Source: Rhizaria sp. SCN 62-66
Taxonomy: Eukaryota > Rhizaria, unplaced
DNA: 64,000 bases
Direction: 5' to 3'
Assembly: GCA_001724265.1 (NCBI GenBank)
Contig: MEDY01000103.1
Location: 1-64,000, forward strand
A model generated the notes under the pieces. It ran no database searches, was not told the origin of the DNA, and was given only the letters and a program-made list of their open reading frames with translations. Every line of letters starts with the position of its first letter. Position 1 is the stretch's first letter. A program made the position numbers and the translations under genes. Shown piece after piece: positions 10,407 through 20,800 of this stretch.

Positions 10407-12855
10407 TCACTGCTTGGCAAGAGCAATCATCTTGGCAAGGGCCTTAGCGCCCACCTGTGCCTCAGCAGCCAGCGTCGGGTCTCCGTGACGCGCCACAACT
10501 TGCATTGCACACATCACGCCCGACAGACTCTTGTCCAGAGCACGCCGTTGCGCCTGCACGAGCGCGGGCGCCGCCGCAGACTGCAGGGCTGCAGCCGCGG
10601 CCGCGAGCGACGGGGCCGGCGCGTTGACCGCAGCCGCAACGGCTGCCGCGATCTTCTTGTAGGTGTGCGCAGCGTCGCTGGGGACAGGGGCGGCGACAGC
10701 AGCAGCGATCACGGTTACAGTGAGTCGGGCGAGCTCGTAGCGCAGCATCGCCACGGGACACAGCGCACTCGTGAGCACGGAAGTGGAAGTGAGGCCGCCC
10801 GCAGAGCCACAAAGCGCGCGTACCCATGGCCAGCCCGCGCTCGATGCCGCACGCGCGGCGTCAAACTTAGGGCTTTCGGACTCGTCGCCGTCCGCAAGAG
10901 CCACTGTCGCAGTGGTGCTGGCGCTGGCGGCGTCAAGAAGCGTCTTGAAAGCTAGCCGCACAAGCAGCACGGCGTGCGACTGCAGGCGCGGGACCGAAGC
11001 CTGCAGCTGCAGCGCAGGCGCACGGGCGAGCGCGAGGCACGGCGCCGGCGCGGGCGCAGAGACGGTGAGCGTGGGCCGTCCCTCGCTCACGCCACGGGTG
11101 ACCGTGGGTAGCACAACGGGGCCTGAAGACGCGTTCAGAGTGGGCAGGGCAGTAAGCAGCGCGTGGTAGAGATGGAGGAACGCGAACATGTCCTCGACCT
11201 CCATATTGGTGCCATCACCAGTGCTACTCGCAGTGGTCGCAGCGCTCGAGTCGCTGGAGGTTGATGGCAATGGTAGCGGGGCGCGTGCGCAGAGCGACTG
11301 AACCTGCTTGCCCCATGTAGCAACGTCGGCCTCGCTCGCGCTGGCGGGGCCGGAGCAAAGCTGCGCAAGCGCGGCCACGGTCGCAGGCCAGAGCGCTGCG
11401 TTCTCCGTCGTAGTAACAGCAGGTGCAGCAACCGAGACAGCCCAGGGGGCATCTGCAGGCGCGGACGCGGGATATGGCGGGCGCCAAGCAAGCGCAAGCA
11501 CCGCGCTCACGGTCGCAACACTGGTGTCGCTGCCGCCAGACGCGGCAAGAACGCACGCGGCGCGCCGCGGGCAGAGTGTCTCAGGCTGCTGTTGCTGCTG
11601 TTGGTGCTGCTGGGGCTGACGCGGAGCACCGCCGCTGGATAAATCCTCAGAAGGTAGCAGGGCACGCAGGAAAGCAAGTGCAGCGGCTGCGGCAGCAAGA
11701 CGGTCAACAGCCGAGGCCGCGGTAGGAAGCACTGGCGGTGCGCTAACGGTGGCTGTGTTCTCAGTGACTGCGGGGTGCGGTGCCAGTGCAGCGGCCAGCT
11801 CGGCCCAGCCCAGCGCCGCGGCGGCCTGAACAGCCTCTATGTGGCTCAAATGCGCGCCGTTGCCGCTCTCGGGCGACAACGCGTCCGCAATGATGTCGGT
11901 GAACTGGGGCACACTACTCGCGGTCACCTTGCTCGCGCCGTTCGCTGCGGCGGCGCGCAGCCGCGGGAGCAGCGCCTGCAGGCTGGTGAGAAGCGCGAGC
12001 GCCTTGGACCGTGTCGCAAGCGTGGGCAACGAGCACAGGGACTCCAAAGCATCTGCGGTCTCAGCCGCTGCTGAGGTTGCAGCAGACTCTGCGCCTGTGT
12101 CAGGGAGCACTGGCCGACCAAGGAGGCGGCTCGTGGCGTCATATGTAAGGCCGTTGTGCCGCAGCATAACCGCCAGCAAGCTGGGCGCACCGGTGCTGCT
12201 ATCAGTGATTGCAGAAACCAGCGCAGCAGCAGCCTCCATTGCTGCTGCAGTCGACTTGGAACCAGGTCCCGCGAGTGCGGTAGTGAGAGCACCCGCCGCG
12301 AGCGCTGCGGCAGAGGCCAGGCACGACACCACCTTGGCCGGGCCAGCGGCCGCAGCCTCAACGGTTGCGGCATCAGCCCGTGTTAGTGACCTCGCGCCCG
12401 TGCTCTCGGCCGCGGCAAGCAGCGCTGGGGCCGCAGCGTCGGTGGCCGAGGCAATGGAATGCGCCCAAAGCGGGCACAGCGCGGGCAAAGTGCGCGCAAA
12501 CGCGGCAGCACACGCCGTGCTTGCGGCCGCGCGGGACACTGCGCCAGCCAAGACAAGTGCCGAAGCGAAGGTCGCCAAGTGACCTTGCAGCCACGACAGC
12601 GGTGCGCGGGCGAACTTACCGTCCTCGTCCTCGTCTACATCGTCTTCGTCCTCATCCTCGTCTTCAGTATTGGCGTCAGTGTCGTTATTTGCCTCGGTGC
12701 AGTCCTTGGTATCAGACTGCGCAGCAACAGCGACAGCAGCGGTAGTGCGCGCCTGAACGGTGGCGAGCGCCGTCGCGCCAGCATCTTTACGAGGGGACAC
12801 ATTCTGCAGCCCAGCCCAGGAGATGACAGTCGCGCCGGCACCAGCGGCGTCCGCA

Positions 12856-12886
<31 letters not shown>

Positions 12887-14579
12887 CAACAGGTGACATG
12901 GCAGATGCGGCAGCGGACACTGCCGTAGAAAGCTCGGCAGCGGCGGCAGGCGCAACAGCCTTGATCCATGCCGCCACCCCAGCACTGGCACGGGCACTCG
13001 CGCTGCCGCTGGCAGAAGCCAGTTGCTGCGTAGGCGGCTGCAACGGTGACTGGGACATGGCGGAGAGCATAGCGCTGGCGGCGGCATGGACAAAAGCAGC
13101 AAGACCGGCAGTCACGGGGGCAGTTGAAAGCGCGCCTGACTTCACATCTGTACAAGCGGGAGCAAATGCGGCTTCCAGAGCCTTATCAGTGACAGCGTTC
13201 GCTCCCGTCGAAGCAGAAACAGCAGCCACCGCGGCGGTTGCAACAGAAGCGCGCCCGCTCCGGGATCCTGCGGCAGTAACTGCGACGACGGCAGCGGGGG
13301 CTAGCGCAATACTGGGCGCCAGAGCGGCCAGCGCTGCGGAGAGCGTCGCCGCGTTCGCGCTTGTATTGGCGTTCGAATTAGCGCTCGAACGCGGAGAAGG
13401 CGCGAGTGCAGCGACGGCCTTCGCAAGCGTAAGTGCGGTGCTCTCGTCCGCGGCCGCAGTCAGCAGAGAGAGGAGCTGCGCCAGCGTCTCGTCGACAGGG
13501 CCGGTCTCCGGCAACGTGGTGGCCGCGCTCGCGCTCTGGCCTCCGCGAGAAACGTTGGCGATTGCGGCGGCGGCGGATGCAACGTTGGCAAGCGTAAGCG
13601 CCAGCGCTGCTGGACCGGAGCCCGCAAGAGAGACCGTGAGTAGCGCCCGCAGCGCGGCCGCCCGAGTCAACGCGGCCGCAGGCGCGAGGATGCCGGTGGA
13701 GGCGACAGTGAGGGCGGCCTGCATCGGGACAGTGAACAGCGACTGAGGGCTGCGGGCCGCCCCAGCGCCGGCTGCGGCGGCAGCGTAAGGGGCGGCGGGA
13801 ACTGGAGCAGCCACAGACCACGGGGCCGTGGAGGCTGCAGCAGCGGAGCCCGGGGTGGCCGTGAGCAGCGCGGTGAGGGGCGCAAGAGCGGGGAGGAGGC
13901 TGTCAGAGTCGCCACTGGCGTCGGCATCGTCGCTATCGTCATCGCCAAGCGCATTACCAGCGCTATCATCGTTGTCATTATCCGCGGGACAGTCGTCGGG
14001 CGCAGAGAGGTTGCTCAGAAGAGCGGGGAAGCGGGTCAGCGTCAGTGCGACAGCAGCAGCGAGCTCGGTATCTGTCTCAGGGGTAGCACCTGATGACTTA
14101 GATGCGTCGTGAGAAATAAGCGACAGCAACGAAACATCATGTGTAGCAATGGCGTGCTGAGTGGCCGCATTGAGTGCGGCAGCGGCGGCCGGAAGCAGTG
14201 GAAGTGGGCCGGGGGCGAGTGAGGCAGGGACTGCGATGGGGACGCCTGTGAAGACGTGGATAAACGGAAGCGCAGATGCGATGTCGCAAGAAAGATTAAC
14301 GGCCACACATAGTAAGGCATCAAGCACACGCACTGCTAAAGTATCGGGAACGTGGGCCAGTGCAGCCACACATGCGTCGGCAACGTAGAACGTGAGCGCG
14401 TAGGCATCAGCTGCGTCACTTGATACGGGGAATGAAGAGCTGAACGTAGAAGAGCCAACAGAGCCGAACTTAGCCTCCAGCGCGGCATATGTCAGGCCCC
14501 GCAGTGTGGAGCGAGTATGAGGGCTACGGGTAGCATTGCGAAACGCCTCCGCTGCAGCAACGGACAGATGAGTTGACAT
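10407..14579 (-). CDS. Large Ala-rich protein of unknown function
   Basis: A single intronless exon of 1,390 codons runs from ATG to TGA. The protein is dominated by Ala, Leu, Thr and Ser, in long predicted helices resembling an armadillo- or HEAT-like solenoid, although I cannot assign a named repeat family. Two acidic disordered segments interrupt it: an Asp/Asn-rich one at about residues 198-225 and an Asp/Glu-rich one near 640-665. A poly-Gln stretch follows at about 985-1000. The least biased parts are the N-terminus (RSTLRGLTYAALEAKFG) and the C-terminus (GVMCAMQVVARHGDPTLAAE), and these are the best queries. Codon use matches its neighbours. The length of the frame and its regular start and stop make it a real gene, but the function is unknown. 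Confidence 0.7.
12849..12893. repeat. AGC/AAC trinucleotide run in coding DNA
   Basis: A run of AGC repeats followed by AAC repeats on the plus strand, translated on the minus strand as Val followed by poly-Ala within the 1,390-residue protein. Such tracts are prone to length change. Confidence 0.8.
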
Positions 14580-14999
14580 GCGAAAGCAAGGTGCCGCGCG
14601 CCACTAGGAGCAGAGGAGCAACCGCTGTTTGAAAATGTATATGTTGAGGAATAGAGAAATGAAATATAAATGAATAGGAACAACATGATTCATATCAAAA
14701 CAAAAGAAAAACATGAAACTTGACGATAAAGCTATCGCAAGAAGCTGTATGGAAAATCAAAGGTTGGCCTCAGAAAGAACACCTCGAGCGATTTGTGGTG
14801 AGACTCGTGACAACCTAAATTACGTCGTCGTACATCATGTAAAAAGCCGCAACCTGGGTAAAAGTAAAGTAATTTACATAAAACACATGGGGATAGCCGA
14901 AATTCGCTCCTGTGCTCCACGCACAGTCGAGCTTGCGTCCTATCAGTCCGCTATTAAATGCTGCACAACATGTTCGAGTCAAAGTAAGTTAATTATCGT
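14580..14999. other. Intergenic region
   Basis: This AT-rich region lies between the start of the Ala-rich gene and the stop of the PLAC8 gene (both minus strand). It should hold the promoter of the former and the 3' UTR of the latter. A plus-strand open frame runs through it into antisense PLAC8 sequence and is not protein-like. Confidence 0.55.
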
Positions 15000-16931
15000 T
15001 CATTCCTCGTCTTTGCCGGAGTCCATGCGGCCCGCTTCGGTTTCGCCGAGCGTCGGCAACGGCCCAGTAGCGCCCGGCAGTTGCCCGGGCCCCGCAGCAA
15101 CGAAGCTTTGCTGCCGGGAGCGCGAGTAGCTCGCCTCGCCGTACATGCTCTCGTAGTAGTCGAGCTTGGCCTTCTCGCTCTCGCTCATCTCGCCCGTGCC
15201 CGCCGCGTCAATCGTCGGCACCGCGCGCGCGGCGGCTTCGCTTGCCACGTGACTCACGCGCCGCTCGAGGCCCTTGCCGCCTTTGGCGGCGGCGGACGTC
15301 GCAACGGGCGTCTGCGCGGCGCTGCTGCTGCGCGAGCGCGACTGCAGCGCATCCAGGTCGTTCGACACCGGGTAAAAGCTGTAGCGGCGGGAGTTTTTCT
15401 GTCCCGTGCTCGGCGCCGAGTCGTCCGGCTCGTCCTCGACGGCCACGGTGGGCGCCGCGAGCTCCGGCAGCGCGGGCGCCAGGCCCGTGGTCGACGCGCC
15501 GTACGAGTACTGGTTACTGCTCTGTTGCGGCTGCTGTTGCTGCTGTTGCTGTGCCTGGAGGTGCGCCTGCGTGGCCGCGGTCAGCGATGTGCGCGCGCGC
15601 GGCGTGGGGCCGCGGCTGTCGACCTCGTCGCCGCCGCTGTCGCCGCGCTTGCCCTTGCCCCTGCCCTGGCCGAACACGCTGTTGCGCGCGCCACGGAACT
15701 CGTCCTCGCCGTCGTCGTCGCCAAGATCGGCGGTGTCGTTGTTGTTGTTAGCAGAGTCGGGGTCGGCCTCGTCGTCGCTCTCGCGCTGCCCACGGTCCGC
15801 GCCGCGACCCCGACCCCCCTTGCTGGGAGGCCGCGCGCCGCCGCCGAAGCCTGTGGCCGTGACCGTGGTCGCCGCGTCGCTGCCGCCGGTGAAGTTGATG
15901 CGGATCCCGCTGCCGCGGCCGCCGCCGCTGCCCACGGGCAGCTCGCCCTCGTCGTCGCTGAACAGCGACGAGGGCCGCGGGTCCTCGCGCGCGCCCGCGC
16001 CCGCGCCCGCACTGGCGCCGCCCGCGCCGCCGTCCTCGCCGGGTTGCGGGAAGTGCAGACGACCGCCCGCGCGCACGCGCGCCCCCGCGGCGGGCAGCGG
16101 CGCGGGCTGCGAGACGGGCCAGGCGAACTCAAGCGCGCCAGGCACGGCCAGCGGCGCGGGCGGCGGCGCGCGGGACAGGTCAGGGTTATAGTGGTCAGTG
16201 AGCTCGGCGTCGTAGGCCTCGCGGCGGAGCTCCTCCTCGGCGCGCGCGGCGGCAAGCTGGTGCGCGGGCAGCGAGAGCGGCTGGCCGGCGTTGCGCCAGG
16301 ACCGCAGCGCGCGGGCCTCCTGGGAGACGGCGCAGGAGCGGCAGAAGAGGTGCGTCAGACAGGCCGCCGAGGTCGACTGCTCGAGCACGCCGAGGAGCCG
16401 CTGCGTGTGCTGGCGCTGCAGGCCGCAAAGACAGGTGGTGAGAACACAGCCGGCGAGACAGGAGCCGCGGCCGGCGAGGTGGAAGTTCTGCCCCGCGACG
16501 CAGGGTGAGCAGAGGAAGGAGGCGACGCACAGCCCGGGCTCGTCGCAGCAGCCGCAGAGCCCGTCGGAGAGGATGCGCTGCCAGGGGAACATCTCCGCCG
16601 GAGGAGAGAAAAGGGCCGTGGTGCCTGGGGACAGAAGGTCCGGGCCTGCGCCCGAGGCCGAGGACGGCGCGCGCGGCGGGGAGAAATTGTACCGATGACT
16701 CGAGGTTGAGGTGGCGGGCTTGCTAGCGGCGGGGGCGGGCGCTGAGGACGCAGCGGCGCCACCAGCGGGTGCAAACGCAGACGGGCCAAAGTTCAGCGCG
16801 CGCTCAGTGGCATCGGGACACGTGGACGCAGTGACAGGCTGGCTGCGGTGAGCGTCGGGGCTCCCATCACGAAGACCGTACTTGGGGTGATTGGTATCGG
16901 TGAGAAGCGCCGAAGCGCCACTAGAAGACAT
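15000..16931 (-). CDS. PLAC8-domain protein with long disordered tail
   Basis: A single exon of 643 codons. The Cys-rich PLAC8 domain lies at about residues 113-205. It starts FPWQRILSDGLCGCCDEPGLC, continues through SFLCSPCVAGQN, and ends FCRSCAVSQEARALRSWR, matching the family pattern of CxxD, CxxPC and a final CxxCxxxQ-E-R. PLAC8 proteins are usually small (about 110-190 residues), membrane-associated, and linked to cell-size control, cadmium resistance or calcium transport. Here the domain is flanked by a Ser/Ala/Pro-rich N-terminus and a tail of about 430 residues rich in Gly, Asp, Ser and Gln, with a poly-Gln tract and a closing YYESMYGEASYSRSRQQS segment. The tail is unusual for the family. 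The transport or regulatory role is not shown by the sequence. Confidence 0.85.
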   Translation of the reverse strand: MSSSGASALLTDTNHPKYGLRDGSPDAHRSQPVTASTCPDATERALNFGPSAFAPAGGAAASSAPAPAASKPATSTSSHRYNFSPPRAPSSASGAGPDLLSPGTTALFSPPAEMFPWQRILSDGLCGCCDEPGLCVASFLCSPCVAGQNFHLAGRGSCLAGCVLTTCLCGLQRQHTQRLLGVLEQSTSAACLTHLFCRSCAVSQEARALRSWRNAGQPLSLPAHQLAAARAEEELRREAYDAELTDHYNPDLSRAPPPAPLAVPGALEFAWPVSQPAPLPAAGARVRAGGRLHFPQPGEDGGAGGASAGAGAGAREDPRPSSLFSDDEGELPVGSGGGRGSGIRINFTGGSDAATTVTATGFGGGARPPSKGGRGRGADRGQRESDDEADPDSANNNNDTADLGDDDGEDEFRGARNSVFGQGRGKGKRGDSGGDEVDSRGPTPRARTSLTAATQAHLQAQQQQQQQPQQSSNQYSYGASTTGLAPALPELAAPTVAVEDEPDDSAPSTGQKNSRRYSFYPVSNDLDALQSRSRSSSAAQTPVATSAAAKGGKGLERRVSHVASEAAARAVPTIDAAGTGEMSESEKAKLDYYESMYGEASYSRSRQQSFVAAGPGQLPGATGPLPTLGETEAGRMDSGKDEE

Positions 16932-17844
16932 TTATACACAGTGTCTTACAAAAATAATGCGCGCTTTGTACGCGCACAGAGTAGTAAATGTTGGTATTGT
17001 GAGTTAGGATGGGTGTAAGAAAGCGCAAAAGCACGTGAGGGCAATCGGCGACGTGGACAAGCAGAATGCAGATGTTTAAAACAGCATAGTACACGTCGAA
17101 GAAGACTTAGGATTGTAATGTTATTTAAAAGACAACTTTCATGCACAAGAGTGAAATCGTAACTCGAGTGAGAGCTTGACTCTACAAACATTTTGAATCG
17201 TGTGAAAAGTGATAAATAGCTCCTGGACCCTGCCTCGCCGCCACTGCCACAGTAGCCGTTGTGGTTGCTACTTCAGAAATTGCTCGTGTCGAATGACACC
17301 ACTGCTTGATGAAGCAGGAGTCGTACAAACTTCAAGTATCGCCCGGCCTTATTAATTATAAACTCTTTATTCGAGCGGCTCTACTATACGTAACTGTTCT
17401 AACGTATCTATCCATCACTTTTGAAACCCGAGAAATCAAACGAACTGTATTTTAGAGTCAATTTTGTGGTCAAATGTACAAGAAGGGAACTTATCCCAGC
17501 AATTGGCAACCGTTGCAAAACAAGAAAAAACAATGAGATGTCGCAATCACGCGACAGGAGGCACAAACTGCCCACAAGCAGCAAATGAAAAATCCAAGGA
17601 AACAAATCTTGAGCATCTTACATCACGCCCACAAACTGATGATACTACAACATGAAACATGCTAACAGGACAAAATAAAAATGATAAAGAGGAGGAAAAC
17701 ACAGCACCCTCCCCTCCTTGACAGCACAAAAAGTTAGATATTACATTTTAAATTTTAACATGATCGAAATAACAACAAACGGAAATATTGATGACAATGT
17801 CCAATATTGCTACTTACACAGAAGCGCGCTGTCGTGCTTGTTCT
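16932..17844. other. Intergenic region with two small hairpins
   Basis: AT-rich DNA between the PLAC8 gene start and the end of the giant gene. The only structure I see is a pair of adjacent perfect inverted repeats: GTGTC/GACAC at 17286-17299 and CTGCTT/AAGCAG at 17302-17317, each with a 4-nt loop, inside a locally GC-richer patch (17216-17320). No convincing protein. Confidence 0.45.
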
Positions 17845-20800
17845 TTACTCATTGAGAACGCCAAGTGCCGAAGTGATGCTGTCGGTGCGACGCGAGCGCA
17901 TGCCGGGCGAGCCGGGGGCGTTAGTCGGCGGCAGCACAATGATGCTACCAGAGCGGTTCACAGACGGCGACGCCAGCGCAGCCGCGGCGGGTGACATCGG
18001 GGACTCTCGCGGGCGCGCCATCGGCGACGCAGTCGTGGACCCGGCGTTGGAGCCCGCAAGCGTGGACGAGCGGATGAGCAGCGGCACGGGCATGCGCGGG
18101 CGCGAGGGGTCCGAGGCGTCGACGACGGGTGCGTTGGGCATGACGACGCTACCGCGCGGCGTCATGGCGACGCTGCCGCGAGGGGTCATGTTGCCGCCAC
18201 CCTTGCCATCCAGCATCGCAGTCGGGAACGAGAAGATGTCGCTGCTGCTCGCCGACGCCAGCGACGACGACAGCGGAGTCCCGCCCGAGATGCTGCCGCG
18301 GCTGCGCGCCGACACCATCGGCGACAGCGGGATCGCAAAGCCAGACACGCCGATGGGGCGCTGCGCACGCGCACCCTTGCCGAGACGCTTGCGCTCAGCC
18401 TCAAGAATCTTGTCCTGCGCCTCCTTGAGCGCCTCGTTGACGCGCGGCGCCACGTGCGGCGACTGGGGGCCCGCGATGGAGCCCGCGCGCTGGGTGCGGA
18501 AGAAGGGGTGGATCGACGTGCCATGGGCAAGGCCGAGCGCGAGCGGGCCGTTGCGCAGCGCCTGCTCCAGCGCCGTGATGCGGCGACGCGCGATGCGCAG
18601 CTCCGCGCGCAGCGCTGCCAGACGCTTGCACAGCGTGGCGACGTCGCACTTAGCATCCTCAGCCATGGCCTTGGCCTCCTCGCTCATGTCCTTCTCCTCC
18701 TCGGCCGCGGTCTGGCGGCCTGCAGCGGCCGCAGCGGCGCCCTCGGAGCCCATCGTCGGCGACAGCAGCGCAGCCAGTGACTCCTCCGTCAGACTCTCCT
18801 CCATGCGGCCGTCGGGGCCCACGCGGGAGCGCGCCTGCGCGAGGGCTTCGCGAGTGGCCGCAACGTCAGCCTCGAGGTCGGCAACGCGCTGCGCCAGCTC
18901 GGCACGCTGGGCGGCGGCAGCGGCAGCGGCCTCAGCGGCAACAGCCTCAGCCTCGGCACGCGCTGATATCAGTGAGCTCTCGGCGTCGTCCTTGGCCTCC
19001 TCCGCCGCCACAGCGCGCTTGAGCGTGCTGTCGCGCTCCTCACGCACGGCGGCGAGCTCGCGCGCGACAGTGGCAAGACGCTCGTCATCCGACTGCGCGG
19101 CCATTGACTCAAGCGCGCTCTCAGCCTTATCGCAGCGCTCGCGGAGCGCAGCGGCCTCCTCCGCAGCAGCAGCTGCAGCGCGCGTGTGGCGAGCAGCGTC
19201 GCTGTTGGCGATAGAAAGGTCGGCCGCGGTGCGCGCCAGCTGCGCCGTGAGACCGGGACAGTCGCGGCACGACGCCGTGGCCGTGTCGACGCGGATCGTG
19301 ATCTGCACCGGTGCCGCAGGCGGGGGCGGCGCGTGGCGCGAGACCGAGTAGGGCTCCGTCACGATGCCTCCCAAAACGGCAGGAGAGTCGTCGGTCGGGA
19401 TACGCAGCGACAGGCCCTTGCTGTCCTCGTCAGTGCGCTTTTTCACATCAGCGGCCGCACGTGCCTCGGCCTCTGCAGCGGAGGCACGCAAAGACGCGTT
19501 CTCTTCCTCAAGACGCTTCTGCTCGGTCTCGGCAGCAGTTTGAGCCTCAGCAGCAGCAGCGCGGGCATCCTCAGCAGAGCTAGCGTCCGCCTCGGCCTTG
19601 CGGCGCGCAACGCGCTCCTCGTCACAAGTCGTGTGCAGCGCGGTGAGCTGTTCCTCGAGCTCAGAGCTGCGCTCGCGGGCCTTGTCGCGCTCCTCGGTGA
19701 CAGCCTTGAGCTGCTGTTGCTGCGCCTGAACAAGCTCATCGGTCGAGCCCTCAGCAACAGCAGCGAGAGACGCCTCCAGCTCACACACGCGCGCATGAGC
19801 GGCCTCGGCAGCCTCATCGCTGCGCTGTTTGGCCTCGACAAGACGCTCGCGCTCATCGCGCAGCACCTCAGCCTCCGCCTCACCAGCAGCCCGCAGACCC
19901 TTGGTCTCAGCGTGTGCCGCGCGCTCAGCTTCAAGCTTCTCGCGTGTCTCATTCGCATCCTCCTCGGCAGCCGCACGCGCACGCTCAGCGGTCTCAGCAA
20001 CGGCCTCAGCACGGGCTACTGCAGCGGCAGAGTCGGCGTCGGACGTAGCTTCTTCCTTCTTACTATTCTCCTTGATCTCATCCTCGAGCTTCTGCTGACG
20101 CTCGGCGACACGCTTGCGCTCGGCCTCGCGCTCGGCGTTCTCGGCCTCAACACGGCTACGAGCGGCCTCGGCCTCGGCCTCCGCACGCGCGGCCGCGAGA
20201 CGCAGTTCGTCGGCTTCTGCGTGGCACGCGGCGACCTTCTCCTCGAGCTCGGTCACGCGATCGCGAGAAGAGTCACGCTCTTCGGTCAACGCACGAATGC
20301 GCACCAACTGCGCCTGAACGAGCTCGTCGGTGCTGCCTTCGGCGACGGAGTTGAGCGAGTCCTCCAGCACGCGCGCGCGCTGCACGGTCGCGACGAGCTC
20401 CTCGCGCGCCAGGCGCGCAGACTCCTCAGCACGCTCGGCCTCGGCGGCACGCGCAGCAGCCTCCTGCTCCAGAGCAACGGCGGCAAGAGCGCGCTCAGCA
20501 GCCTCAGCACGCTCGGCGGCCAGCGCGGTCTGCGCGACCTCGGCCTCCTCGGCAGCGTATTCGCGCGCGCGCTCGACAGCAGCGAGTGCGACACGAGCCT
20601 CCTCCAGAGTCATCTCGGCAGCGTCGTCCTTCTTAGCATCGTCCTTCTCAGCGTCGGTGGCGCCCTCATCTGCGGCGTCGCCATCCTTGGCGCCCTCAGC
20701 GGACGCCGGGGCAGCGCACTCAACACTTGCCTCTGCACCATCGTGAACAGCGGGACCGTCGGCATCATCGGGATCAGCCATCGTCATCGCCGGCTCCTCA

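Noticed and set aside
14713-15129. A 138-codon plus-strand frame
   Set aside because: It runs from AT-rich spacer into the antisense strand of the PLAC8 gene, with no protein-like features.
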